Shown: piece after piece, positions 15,950 to 26,122 of the stretch
How positions within the stretch are numbered: the first letter of the stretch is position 1
Layout: every line of letters starts with the position of its first letter
Source of the DNA: Chrysomallon squamiferum
Taxonomy: Eukaryota > Mollusca > Gastropoda > Neomphalida > Peltospiridae
Assembly: GCA_012295275.1 (NCBI GenBank)
Contig: CM022675.1
Location: 16,969,689 to 16,999,688, forward strand
Length of the DNA: 30,000 bases
Direction of reading: 5' to 3'
The notes under the pieces: model-generated
Seen by the model: only the letters and a program-made list of their open reading frames with translations
What the model was told of the DNA's origin: nothing
Database searches by the model: none
Translations under genes and position numbers: made by a program

Positions 15950-16039
15950 TATCCAATAGAAATCCTCCCAAGTTTACTCTATTCATTACATTTCTTCTTT
16001 TTTTTCTTTTTCAGGCTTTCTAAGATTGCAGTGCATTAA
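7959..16039 (+). CDS. Secreted or GPI-anchored EGF/Kazal-like modular protein, paralogue 1 (13 exons)
   Basis: Exons are 7959-8007, 8899-9102, 9668-9808, 10216-10295, 10723-10837, 11290-11391, 12140-12283, 12457-12477, 12916-12971, 13240-13360, 14223-14255, 15298-15355 and 16015-16039 (TAA). They encode about 382 residues in one continuous frame. The order is signal peptide, acidic Thr-Asp linker, A1, B1, EGF-like, A2, microexon, B2, short polar stalk and hydrophobic C-terminus. Module A is EGF-like with a seventh Cys; module B is Kazal-like with cysteines II and IV missing. The protein is therefore extracellular and disulphide-rich; the tail (ALGFFLCAAV) suggests GPI anchoring or a short membrane anchor. 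Introns between modules are phase 1, and phase-0 introns split each B module. A tandem paralogue begins at 21524 with the same plan. I know no named protein with this exact order; the function is unknown. Exon structure is inferred by hand, and the last exon is the least certain. Confidence 0.85.
8008..8898 (+). other. Intron 1 of paralogue 1
   Basis: It holds a (TTTA)n tract at 8083-8120, a (TTA)n tract around 8817-8842, and a less repetitive patch at about 8250-8760. That patch is richer in GC than its surroundings and may be a decayed transposon. A 64-residue minus-strand frame (8755-8561) in the patch is composition-like protein but matches nothing I can name. Confidence 0.5.
8083..8120. 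repeat. (TTTA)n tetranucleotide repeat
   Basis: About nine TTTA units in intron 1 of paralogue 1. Confidence 0.93.
8899..9102 (+). CDS. Exon 2, Thr-Asp repeat linker plus half EGF-like tail (paralogue 1)
   Basis: It starts after TTCACAAG at 8899, or in the same frame after CTGCAG at 8914. It encodes nine consecutive Thr-Asp pairs (8922-8975), then NGTD and a Gly/Ser/Thr-rich stretch, ending in CDKGFYSAHGMCY. The last 13 residues align with the final loop of the EGF exons (CDEGYTMKDGICY at 26530-26568), so a half EGF appears fused to the linker. The linker looks acidic and O-glycosylatable, as in a mucin-like spacer. Donor A|GTAAGC, phase 1. Confidence 0.82.
9241..9440. repeat. ~50-bp degenerate tandem repeat in the intron before module A1
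   Basis: Units begin near 9287 (AATTAAACTATAAAGAAG), 9338 (AGTTAACTTGTAGAGAAAA) and 9389 (AAAATTAAACTGTTGAA), a period of about 51. Related units occur before module A2 (11860-12060) and in the paralogue (22550-22740). Confidence 0.6.
9668..9808 (+). CDS. Exon 3, module A1 (seven-Cys EGF-like)
   Basis: It encodes KAPGYCGSDPGC and NCLCCTGYAIGSSGC. Cysteine spacing is C-x9-C-x5-C-x9-C-x-C-C-x9-C. The C-x-C...GY part is EGF-like; the extra Cys directly after C5 is not. Acceptor TTCTTAG, donor G|GTAAAA, phase 1 at both ends. Confidence 0.85.
10216..10837 (+). CDS. Exons 4-5, module B1 (Kazal-like)
   Basis: Exon 10216-10295 encodes GTGMNAPGSDGKQHCCPFF and ends DR|GTATAT in phase 0. Exon 10723-10837 encodes KICDQSGIPFQSLRDLFMQR, then CKTGYEG and DNC. 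The 17 residues between its first two Cys, with an aromatic at position 7, equal the Kazal C3-to-C5 distance; the C4 position is Arg. The first exon carries, already fused, the residues that a separate 21-nt microexon encodes in the second cassette. The donor after 10837 (GTTATT) is weak. Confidence 0.82.
11113..11158. repeat. (TA)n/(CATA)n microsatellite
   Basis: TA units interrupted by CATA units, in the intron before the EGF-like exon of paralogue 1. Confidence 0.92.
11290..11391 (+). CDS. Exon 6, EGF-like domain (paralogue 1)
   Basis: It encodes DACKDVVCTKPNTEC, then FCICLKGYVEKEAGCY. Six Cys have canonical EGF spacing C-x4-C-x5-C-x4-C-x-C-x10-C with GY after C5. It lacks the D-x-D/N calcium-binding start, so it is probably a non-calcium EGF. 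Acceptor TTGTAG; donor A|GTAAAT, phase 1 both sides. Confidence 0.88.
11860..12065. repeat. ~50-bp degenerate tandem repeat in the intron before module A2
   Basis: Four or more units share the cores TTAAACTATAAAGAAAAT, TTTACATATATAAGTT and GTGTCACATTAACAG. The unit at 11971 is nearly identical to the one at 9287 in another intron of the same gene. Confidence 0.65.
12140..12283 (+). CDS. Exon 7, module A2 (seven-Cys EGF-like)
   Basis: It encodes NCMLNMNPPGYCGTDPNC and FCLCCAGY, ending GICVPDG. Spacing is C-x9-C-x5-C-x8-C-x-C-C-x11-C. It is the closest match to the A2 exon of the paralogue (26761-26904), which also ends CVPDG. Acceptor GTATTTCAG, donor G|GTGAGA, phase 1. Confidence 0.88.
12457..12477 (+). 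CDS. Exon 8, 21-nt microexon
   Basis: It lies between TTTCAG and GTAAGG and adds GTGDNLI in phase 1. The equivalent microexon in the paralogue (27618-27638) is also 21 nt and encodes GTKFSYV. Same length, phase and position between A2 and B2 support it as real although it is too short for gene finders. Confidence 0.75.
12916..13360 (+). CDS. Exons 9-10, module B2 (Kazal-like)
   Basis: Exon 12916-12971 encodes GNQSLCCHFFEDTVYPIKA and ends in phase 0 before GTAAAT. Exon 13240-13360 encodes DVCGKDFQTYKSVKELYVRF, then CKYGYQG and HSGAC. The VCGKD..TY string is the Kazal signature; the fourth Kazal cysteine is Lys. Five Cys in all (CC, C, C, C). Confidence 0.87.
13361..14222 (+). other. Intron between B2 and the stalk exon, nothing recognised
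   Basis: An 862-base AT-rich intron. A short GC-richer patch at about 13600-13680 is not coding in a usable phase. No repeat family or extra module is recognised. Confidence 0.6.
14223..14255 (+). CDS. Exon 11, short polar stalk exon
   Basis: It is 33 nt between TTTTCAG and GTAAGT and encodes ADEKITKTNPQ in phase 1. The corresponding exon of the paralogue is only 15 nt (29452-29466). It forms a Lys/Thr-rich spacer between the last cysteine module and the hydrophobic tail. Confidence 0.68.
14256..15297 (+). other. Intron with an unidentified GC-richer block
   Basis: A 1,042-base intron. Positions about 14580-15020 have clearly more G+C and fewer simple repeats than the rest, as an old inserted element would, but neither strand gives a recognisable transposase, RT or SINE promoter. 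A run of CATA/GATA-like units lies at 14265-14310. Confidence 0.45.
15298..15355 (+). CDS. Exon 12, hydrophobic C-terminal tail
   Basis: It encodes SNSPASRNIAALGFFLCAAV. A run of small residues followed by a hydrophobic segment is typical of a GPI-attachment signal, with Ser/Asn candidates for the omega site. The donor GTAAGA begins inside the Val codon, so reading through the donor gives GTG TAA: the protein ends one residue later if the intron is kept. Confidence 0.72.
15880..15950. repeat. (TTTC)n-(TTTA)n compound tetranucleotide repeat
   Basis: GTTT, then TTTC, then TTTA units in the last intron, about 65 bases before the terminal exon acceptor. Confidence 0.93.
16015..16039 (+). CDS. 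Exon 13, terminal coding exon
   Basis: After a strong polypyrimidine acceptor (TTCTTTTTCAG), phase 2 completes Val, then LSKIAVH and TAA at 16037-16039. This lengthens the tail by seven residues. The acceptor is good but the exon is short, so it could instead be 3' UTR if the preceding donor is skipped. Confidence 0.55.
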
Positions 16040-17787
16040 ATTCATTGCTTCTGAGCAGCAGTATGGTGGTATTGAAATGTTTACTTTATTCAAGTTTAAT
16101 TCAGGTTCACTATCCTTTGTTCACTATAGGTAAATTAAATTTTATTGTTTGGTTTAAACACATGATATAAATACTTGTTTATTATATCAGGTGTGAATAT
16201 GTTAAATTTATGAATACATTTTGTATTAAGTTTATTGTACACAAATGTTAAAATTAGTATGAAATATGAATACTTATTAGATTCATTCCTCCAGGTAGCT
16301 AATCACATTGCAAAATCTGGCGTACTTCCATCCATAGACATTTTGATTAACAGATGCTTATTTGTTTTGTGTAAAACTAATCCAGAGTAAATTTTCTGCA
16401 TGTAAGTCTATCATCTGTACCTTCTTATTATAACAAAACAATTTTAACTTGGAGAAAGCACTAAATAGTCATGTTTAGCCATTTCTATGTTATACAGAAC
16501 TTCAAACATTCATGATCCTAGTTAAATAAAATATTTCTGAGTATAGTGTCTTGCTAAATAAACACTGTTCTTTCTAAAATTCATTTTATCTTTCTTAATG
16601 TCACCACATAGGATATGTAAATTTTATTATTTATTATTCTTCAAGACAGAGGTCAGGGCAGGGACTTCCAGAGTAGGATTAGCTTCAAAGAAAAATGTAA
16701 AACATATAACTACAGGAACAGTGATAAGTTAGGTTGTCAATGACACAGTTTAAGGATCATTCAATTTTCAGAATTTTGTATTTCAAAATTTACAAAAGAT
16801 AGTTGACCTAAAGTTTAAGATAAATAAAGAAAGAAAGATTTTGTTTGTGCTGAGTGTTTTTGTGTGTGTGCATCAGGAATGTGTCCATTTTATAAATGTT
16901 ATAGATCTCCACACTATATTTATGTGTAAATTGTGAAAGTGTATTGCATGAGTGTATGTGTGTATATATATATATATATATATTTATTTATTTATGTAGC
17001 AAGTGTTCATCTGAAAATCCAACTGACTGTTCAGTAGTTTGTTTAAAGAAATTTTTAAATATTTGATGAATGATAGTTTAATGAATTAGTTCATTACTTT
17101 TATTATTATTATTATTATAATCATTAAATATTTTTATACATTATTATTTTTATTATTATTAATCCAGTTATTTTATGTGTATATTAAGCCAAAGTCCAGA
17201 AAACTGGAAAAATCAGAATTAGGGGTCACTTCCAGTCCCAAGTTTGCCAAATATATGATCTAGTACCTCTATTACAATCATTGTTAGTATTGATATTAAT
17301 TTAAAAACAAATACAAATGATAACCCTATTCCAATATTTAGATAACCAAACTTTTTTCTTTTTTTTATGGTAACAAATTTCATTCTTTTTTTCTTCTCTT
17401 TATTTTTTATTTTTGATAAAGGAAGTGTAGAACATTGAACACTGGATATAGAGAGGGGTGTTGTGAGAGGATTACCGTGCTGTTACAATTACTTTTTTCT
17501 TTTTTTTTAAAGTGCCTGGATTATAATTTTCTGTCAGTCTGCATTAAAAAAGAGAGAAAGAGAGGGAAAAAAAGAAAAGTATCTATATTAATAATTACAC
17601 TCAAATCACCTTATGAGGTCAGCAGTTTTTTAACCATGCACTTTTCAATGATTGTTAAAAAAAAAAAAAGCCTCACTTTTACTTTTGTGTAAAAAAATAA
17701 AACATCCAAAATACCATTCTTTTTCTTTTCTTTTGAGTTTCAAATGTTGTTTCTAGTTAATTGTAAGATACTATTGATGTTAATGCC

Positions 17788-17793
17788 AATAAA
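17788..17793 (+). promoter_or_regulatory. Candidate distal polyadenylation signal of paralogue 1
   Basis: AATAAA followed within 30 bases by TGTTGAATTG and a T-rich run. Nearer hexamers at 16525 and 16556 are equally possible; the choice cannot be made from sequence alone. Confidence 0.25.
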
Positions 17794-19303
17794 ATGTTGA
17801 ATTGAAACTTGTTTTTATCATATTTGTTATAATCTGTTAAGTAATAATAAAGTTATCAAAGATACTTTTGATGGATTTGTACGTGTCTGGTCACATGATC
17901 AGTCCTTGTGAGTTTGATACGGATCCACTCTGTTTAGTGCCCCACAACTGATTTATTAAAGCATATTTAGGATGTTAACTATTAAACAGCTTAAGTGAGA
18001 TTCCTAAATTAAAAAACGGGGCATTAACAGTAATAGATTTTAATGACAGTCTTTTTCAGAATTGGCTATATTTGATAACTGGTCCTAATAATAATAATGT
18101 TAATATGATTTCTGTGAGATCTGGAACAAATGTACAAGGAAGACTGATTTTTGCCTATTCCTTTGATTGGTTAATTGACCTTTTGTGTAACAGAATTCCC
18201 TCCCTTCCAGTCACTAAAATATTCTTTGGATACTAAGAATTTGATTTGCCTATTTCCTTGCTTCCTGGACTAATCATTTCTATGTGTAATTTGTAAAATG
18301 TGTGTTTTTCACAAATCCAATCTTCAAACTGCTCAAGCTTAAAGCAGTGATACAATGTGAAAATAATATCAATTATAAAATAATCCTAGGATGTTATCCA
18401 AACTAAATCCATCATCAAAATGTCTGACTACTTAGTGTACTATATTAGTTTTTTTAAACCAGTGGTAATTAAAACATTAATACATTCATATACCGAAATA
18501 CTGAAATAGGTACTGTCACCTTGGGAAAAAAATATTTGTTCTTTCCTGTGAAAACTCATACACACAAAATTGTTTTTATCTTGATTCAAAGAAAAGGTAT
18601 GGCTGATGACGTTCTCCAGTTCTTCAGTAAAAACCAGTTTTTTCCCTGGATTCACCATATATTCACTCAGATCAGATTACGTGCTCTTAAGCCCATAAAT
18701 GTGATGCATTTTCTCTCAGTATTTTAAACTATAGTAAAATGCATATTTGTAATCAGAATTGTATAATTCAAACAGAATTTTGTTTAGAATGACAAGAGAT
18801 GTTACAAGACATATTGCAAACCACAAACATGGTAGGCTAGGTTGACTGGTTTGGGGAGTAAATAACCGAGCTCACCTGCATGGCAAGATATGGTTCGGTT
18901 CATCAGCCTATTCTAACGGTGCAGACTGCTTATAAAGCTAATTATATTTCAGTTTGTATTTCTCAAGAGAATTATCATGCAATTTCCATTTGTTGTTAAC
19001 ATATACTACTTTATCAGGTCCTCATCAAAATGTTTTTTCAATTCGTTTCCTATAGTTTTAATTATTTTTTATTTTTTTTATCATAAGAAAAGTCTTTATG
19101 AAAACAGATATAATTATTCACTAGAATAAATGTAGATTAAAAACAATTTAATGTTAAAGTCAAATACAATCTGGTCTCAAAATCAGCAACACGGCAATCA
19201 CAAATTATCTCCCTTAAAATCATTAACACCTTCTATACAAAAAATACGATTTATTTTCTAACATCTGGAGCTCATTTTTTTATTATTAATGTCCCATATA
19301 TCG

Positions 19304-19342
<39 letters not shown>

Positions 19343-19677
19343 TTCAAGGTACGTCTCATAATAAACGTTCATAGTTCGTAGTTTCCTCTACAACCATTGC
19401 AACCACTTTCGTCTTTCATGAGCTCAGCGATTATCATCCTTATGTCAGAGTTTTCCTCCATTTAAGAAAGCAAACAACCTTTTGACTGGAAATTCAAGCT
19501 CTTTGAGATGAGCTTATTTTTAGCCTTCTTATGCGAATTTGGAAACGACCAGACGGCAGAAACGACAGCATGTTTGTGTGTAAAATTGCATTATTCTTTC
19601 AGAAATAAAATTAAATTACATTAAATTAAATTTAAACTAATAATAATAATAACAATAATAATAAATAAATAAATATG

Positions 19678-19749
19678 TATATCTATATCTATATCTATCT
19701 ATCTATCTATCTATATAAATAGATAGATAGATAGATAGACAGATATATA
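19678..19749. repeat. ATCT/AGAT inverted tetranucleotide repeat (hairpin)
   Basis: About five ATCT units are followed, across a short AT centre, by about five AGAT units. The arms are complementary and could fold into a long hairpin. Confidence 0.9.
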
Positions 19750-20273
19750 ATAAAAATAAAATATTTCATCAATACAAAAATATGCAGTGCATTGGAAAGA
19801 AGAAATGCTATTTATTGTTTTACACATTACATGCTCCTTTGAACAATGATGTATCTGTTTCGAGCTCAGGAAAGATAATTTTCAACAGATTCCGCCTTTG
19901 AGGGCAGCAGCGCAGTGGGAGCGCCAGTACCAAGATGAACGCCTCTGTTGAAAGTATATGCTGTGTACGTAAATGCACTGAAAAGGTATATTCATTATCC
20001 TTGAAATAGGACATATACCAAACTCACTGAAATAGTTATCTATTTATTCAGTGTATACTTTCACTAATGCATTCATATTTTGAAATAGTTCATATTTATA
20101 TGTATTGTGTACATATTCATTATAACAGTGAATTCATTCAGCAGCGTATTTTTTTTCACTGAATTAATATACTGATTTATTAAGTATGCATCTGTTCATT
20201 CAAACAAGTTATTCATTAAAAGTGTTTGGTTTTTTTAAAAATTGAAAACTTGTATGCAGAAATGGTGTATTCT

Positions 20274-20276
<3 letters not shown>

Positions 20277-20327
<51 letters not shown>
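20277..20327. repeat. (GA)n microsatellite
   Basis: About 25 uninterrupted GA units, about 1.2 kb upstream of paralogue 2. Confidence 0.95.
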
Positions 20328-20332
<5 letters not shown>

Positions 20333-20514
20333 CTGTGTTATTATTATACAGAAAATTGGTAGTTTCGGTTATTTTGTGTTTGAAATATATTTTATAATCC
20401 ATCAGATGGTTAATAATAAAAATAAAATCTAATAAAACAAACAAAATATTATTATTTAAATTTTGTGACACCTCTTCTAAACATATGTCCAAGGTTTGTC
20501 TCTTTGTTCCAGTG

Positions 20515-20868
20515 TGACGTAATAATTCACAAACGTAAAATACAATATTTGCAGGCGAGTTATCGTTTGGTTATTTCCGTTAGAAGTGACGTAAGTTACT
20601 GGAATAAATTATTACACAGTTTTCTGAATTTTCTACAAATGTTTTATTCATAAACAAATTCAGTTCATTACATTTTTCACATTGTTTCACATTTTTCATA
20701 TTGCTTTAATACAAATATTACAAATTCATTCAATGTGAGAATTTAAATTATTTTAGCTTGATACTAGCTTGTCATAATTAAAGTATATTGTGCATCAAGT
20801 CAATTCATTTTGTAGCTATGAAATGAAATTATTCTGATTTTATTCATATTCATATCACTCGATAGAGC

Positions 20869-20914
<46 letters not shown>

Positions 20915-21165
20915 GACCTTTGAAATGGTACCCATGATGTTTATGACTGGTCAGTTACTGTAAGTTACGATTTTGTATTTGATCAAAAATCGGGTGTATT
21001 TTTTAACTCACATATGTAGGTATACCAGAATGAGTCCCTGACGTCAAGCCACTTTCGATTAAAAACACTGTGACAACTTATTTCTGTCTTTCGCATCAGT
21101 GATTATCTTTGCGCTGTACTTAATAACGGGCCGAAGTTTTAAAAACGCATAAAGGCGTGACGTGG
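20515..21165. promoter_or_regulatory. Cluster of CRE/ATF-like sites upstream of paralogue 2
   Basis: TGACGTAA at 20515-20522 and 20587-20594, TGACGTCA at 21039-21046 and TGACGTGG at 21158-21165. A further TGACGTAA lies in intron 1 at 21639-21646. Sites with CpG are rare in this AT-rich DNA, so the density is notable. Regulation by a bZIP factor is inference. Confidence 0.3.
20870..20913. repeat. (AAT)n microsatellite
   Basis: About 14 AAT units in the spacer before paralogue 2. Confidence 0.95.
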
Positions 21166-21334
21166 TTCGCATATTGATGAACATTTTGAAAACGCATTCC
21201 ACAAAGATCAGCACACTGCAATGTCACTAGTAATTTTGTTATATATGTGTGTATTTTAGACAGTCTGTATATTATACTATTAAGTAAAATTTTATAAATT
21301 ACTATTATTTATTTTTTTATTGTCATGCTTAAGC

Positions 21335-21339
<5 letters not shown>

Positions 21340-21401
<62 letters not shown>

Positions 21402-21415
21402 TGCCGTTATTTTCA

Positions 21416-21450
<35 letters not shown>

Positions 21451-21462
21451 CATTATTATTAC
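21340..21462. repeat. (CT)n then (TTA)n microsatellites just upstream of paralogue 2
   Basis: About 29 CT units at 21340-21398, then TTA units at 21417-21462, ending about 60 bases before the ATG at 21524. A pyrimidine tract and CCTAAG at about 21481-21486 could be a 3' splice site of an upstream 5' UTR exon. Confidence 0.92.
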
Positions 21463-21523
21463 TTTTATTTTATTTTTTTCCTAAGATGATGTGAAGATTT
21501 TAATCAGCAATATTATAACTGAA

Positions 21524-21572
21524 ATGAAGTGCATGGCATACCTTTTTATTTTTTTAATTTCATTCCAAGAAG
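21524..21572 (+). CDS. Exon 1, signal peptide (paralogue 2)
   Basis: It encodes MKCMAYLFIFLISFQE plus one base, then GTAATA. Lys after the Met and a long aliphatic/aromatic core fit a secretory signal. Length and phase match exon 1 of paralogue 1 exactly. Confidence 0.8.
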
Positions 21573-24500
21573 GTAATAAGCAATTATATTTTAGTATCAC
21601 ATTACACTGAAATATCAGATAGACAACCTGTGGAAAATTGACGTAAACTCTATAGTGATTTGAAAGAGTATAATTGAAACAAAATAATATTTCAGAATAT
21701 TTTTTTCGGTAAAAACAAATTAAAACACACAAATTCACACACAGACACATTTATTTGAAGTGATAAACAAATAAGTAGAGTAAACTGTTGTTATATACAT
21801 ATATAAACTTAAACTAAAACAGGCAACTTTATATTATCTAAAAATACTTAATAGTTAAATTAGTTTAAAAGTCTAAATAAATAAATAATGTTATTTCAGT
21901 ATAAATATATAATTTCTAGATTATTATTAGTATTTTTATTTTTTATTTTGGTGTTTTAATTTGAATATAAATGTGAAATAATATATAAACTTTTAATTTT
22001 TTTAAATGGATGAAGATTCCGCAGTCTCTGATTTGGATGTTTTTGCGATTGATGACACTGAAAATACTGATGAAGATGTTAAAGCTGAATGCACTGAAAA
22101 ATCTTATGTACATCATGATGTATGCTTCAGTAAGTCATTGCTCTTCACAGTTCCAAACTTTTGTGTAAAGATTCGTTGAGAGATTAGCTGTTTGGAAATA
22201 AGATATACCGTACAATGAGACATTCACAGAAACAATCACACCAGTGATACTAGAGAAGTAATCCATCAAATATGTGGCCAGAAAGACACCCAAGAGTCAC
22301 TGGCAGTCCAACAAAAAAGAAAGAGCTAGACAAATTCCTTATTTTCTGTTATATTTTTTATTATTATACAGTTTCAAAACATTTATAATAACAACAACTG
22401 ACAGCTGTCTGTGTTTTAGTGATGATAATATCAAACTGTTGCTTGCTGCACCATGTTTTGTCTCTGTAGTCACTACAGATGTAGGTCTGTATTGTGACAT
22501 TAGATGTCTCATGCTGATGTGATTTTCTTGTCTTTTTTAGTGTTATACAACTTTATGTTAGTGTCAGCAGAATTATTGTATAGAGAAAACTTAGTGTACA
22601 GATTAATGTCACTGATATAATATAATATTTAAAAAAAAAAATTGATGTATATACAGTATTAAGTCATCAACAGTTTAATTCCCTTGACATAATATTAGTT
22701 ATATCAAAGAAATTAAACTGTTGAGGAAGATTTATATATTTTTAGAAACACATAAACACATATATGTATACACAATGATAGATACATAGATAGATAAATA
22801 ATGTCATATATCAAAGGGATTAATTGATAGAAAACATTTTATAAGTAGGTTATTGCATATGAATGTTTATGTATACTGGTTACAGTCATTTGTAAAGAAC
22901 ATTTTATCATTAGATTATACATTAATAAAATGATTAAAACATGAGTAGTTTTATTTATAGATATAATTGCATTTTCAGATAAAACAAGCTGTCCATTAAA
23001 TATTAGACCTCCTGGTTACTGTGGCAATGATCCCCACTGCTTGGTTACTATGATAGGTGCTTCCTGTTTATGTTGTGATGGATATGAAGAAGGAGACAGT
23101 TCATGCATAAAAATTGGTTCCACAGGTAATGTTAATATTGTTATATCATATCAATTCAAATTTCCACTAACAATGTCCTATATACTGAATAATGTTTTTA
23201 TTTGTACTGTAACCTACCTGTTAGTAGGATAAATTAATGATTTATTTCTTATTAAATTTTGTTTTTGTTTATTTAACTCTTAATATATGATTATAATTAT
23301 TAGTAGTAGTATCTCTATTTTCTTTCTTTTTTTTTTTTTTTTTTGATGTAGGAATCTTTTATCTTTACTTTAGTCAATTAATTATGGGAATATTAGTTTA
23401 TTATTATTTTTATTAGATACAAAACTTGGTAACTAATTGTTGTGGTTTATATGTAGTGCAGATTCAGTTCAGCAATCTGTTGGTTTGAAAAAAAAAAATG
23501 AATTAGTATTTATTTTTTTTTGTGTTGTTGTGGTTTTTGTTTATTTATTTGTTTATTTAGTATAAAAATTAAAGTTGCTTATCCTGAAGTGATAATGTTG
23601 TTAACTAAAATATTGCTGTTTTAGAGGTTTACACTGAAAGAATAGAGAATGGAACTTGCTGTTATTTCTTTGGTAAAGAAAAAAAGTATAAAGAGGTTGG
23701 TAACATCACTTAAAAAACATTACAATAGCAATATATTTAAATTTAATTTTTAATGTTACCAAAACCATAAACAAAGAGTAGTTTATAATAATTTTATAAA
23801 AAAAAATTAAATTTTCCTTATTTTTTCTTTCTTTTTTCGTTTTTATTTTTTATTTTTTTTTTATTACAATTGTTTTTATAATTACTATTTTGTTTCTTTT
23901 TTTATTTTAACTTTTTCCATTTTTTGTTTTTCTCTTGTTTTTTGTTCTTTTTTTTGTTCCATGATCTTTACAGATACTTTGGTTTACAAAAGCTAAATAT
24001 TTATTTTAAATTTTAATTTTGTCAAAACTTAGATGTAATATGGCTAGCAGTAGTTACATATTTATTTTAATTTTGACCTGTATCTTGCAAATTTGTTTAA
24101 TATTCATAATAATGATTCTTTATAATATATTGATACATGTCTTCTTTCTTTCACATTGTTTTAATTTTACAGGGAATTTGTGACAAGAATGGAATTAAGT
24201 TTAATTCTCTACAAGAACTGTTTATCTACAACTGTAAAAAGACGGGTTATACTGGCCCTGTAGAAGAAATTGTGGATCTGAGTTGTGACAGTAATGTATC
24301 TTCCTAAAAACATTTTCCTGTCATAAAAATTGCAAAGTGTTTATTGGCATTGTGAATTCATGTAAATAAGTAAGCTTTTTTTTAAGAATGCATATAATAC
24401 ATGTAATCTACAGTTATTTGGCATCATGTGTATGTTTAGACACCACCAAAAAGAAGAGTCAGGAAACTGCAGTGACCAAGCAGTGGTTTACTCTTTCTCA

Positions 24501-26041
24501 ACTAAAAGAGATATTAATATGCCACAGCTGTGATAAATCAGTCATGCAGTTTTACATTTACTGAAACAATATGAAGAGTTGCAAGAACAAAAGACTCCCA
24601 GCCAGTGATATAACAGTTGCTACTAATCTGTAAGAAAGTTTAAGGAGTGACAAATGCGGTTTTACTCTTTCACATAACTTATATTTGACAGTTAATACTA
24701 ATCCATATTGAGATATTGTGAAACAGTTTTTTTCCTTATAGTCTTTTTGACAATTTAATTAGTCTAGTTGGACTATTTCCATGACTCTTGGTTAGACAAA
24801 GTTGGTAAGTTCGACTTTATTTTTGAACTTATACAATTCAAACTACTATGAGATTAGCTCTTGTTGTCAGTGTTTATTATTAACTCAAAGTTTATGTCTT
24901 GCAGGTTCCTTTGACAGTTATTAATACTGATTTATCTTTACAATTGCAAAGAAGATATTTACCCAGAGCCAAAAGAAAATTTACTATAGCTTTAAATCAC
25001 TCAAGTTGAAAAACAACAATAGATTTATGCATTGAGTAAAGTGTTTTGAAAAGAATAACTGAAGTTCAACAGATTAAAAGTGTATATGACCACCCCTTGC
25101 TTCAGAACACACAAAAGCTCCAACTCATAAAAGGTGTCAGTTGTCTGATGAGGTCACATGGGATATGCAGCCATTCTCTTTTGAGGGCCTGAATCAGTTT
25201 TTGGATGGCTGAGGGTTTGGAAGTTGTCAAATACGATCATCCAGGACATCACAAAGGTATTGGTGTTCTGTTGTAAGCATGCCGTCCAGATCAACACATT
25301 AACATTGTTGTTTCAAGGAAAATGTGTATGATTTGATAGCATATAGCTGCTGTTATGGAAATGGAAAGACAGTCAGATGCAAAATGTCATTGATATAATT
25401 AATAATAACCAGTGGCGTCCTTTCCACTTTGTCTTCTGTCAAAGAGAACTGCCTTTCATCTGTTAAAGCTGCTCTATTCCAGTTACATCACTGCCAGTGT
25501 TGTACGTTAGGGCTATTTCAATCTCAGATGATGTCTTCTGCCCTATGAATGAGTGTCCACTATGTCCTCTATGTCCTCAGTCCTCTAGTCAATGCCTATG
25601 ATATAAGGCATTCATCACTGATGACCTCACTGTCAGGAAGCAGTCATACAGATGAAAGATACACAAGTACTTGTCCTCAACCATTTTTATACCCTATTTG
25701 CTCTTACAGTTGTGGTTGTTCATGACAGGTGTTTTTCATATTTGAATGTATTTCCCCAGAACCTGCTGTGGGTGAATATCATTTTCTGCATACACTCTTC
25801 TTGCATTTCAGCAATATGTTTTACACTGATTAAGTTTTATCTTATTTTTCAGTTATTCTGAAATTTCAATTTTACAGAAATTGGGGATAAAGATGAATGT
25901 GAAAAACCTTGTCAAAATTATAGTCACTGTGAGGATGGCAAATGTGAATGTGATGATGGATATCAAATGAAACATGGTATTTGTCACAGTAAGTGACATT
26001 TTTATATATATGTTGTTGTTGTTTTTTTGTGTCTGGGTGTT

Positions 26042-26122
<81 letters not shown>

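Larger units (their letters stand above)
16040..21523. other. Intergenic spacer between the two paralogues
   Basis: The first part is presumably the 3' UTR of paralogue 1; AATAAA candidates are at 16525, 16556 and 17788, the last followed by a GT-rich stretch. The rest has no exon I can support. It holds (TA)n at 16963-16982, (TTA)n at 19304-19342, an ATCT/AGAT inverted repeat at 19678-19749, (GA)n at 20277-20327, (AAT)n at 20870-20913, (CT)n at 21340-21398 and (TTA)n at 21417-21462. Patches at 17880-18260 and 19380-19580 look less repetitive but are unidentified. Confidence 0.7.

Noticed and set aside
18440-18727. Overlapping 68- and 72-residue frames on opposite strands in the spacer
   Set aside because: No recognisable domain, no splice sites in phase and no paralogous counterpart; likely chance frames.
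19820-20014. 64-residue minus-strand frame in a slightly GC-richer patch
   Set aside because: No conserved motif, start context or neighbouring exons to support a gene.
22274-22522. 82-residue frame in intron 2 of paralogue 2
   Set aside because: Hydrophobic, AT-driven composition; including it would break the phase-1 join between 22129 and 22979.
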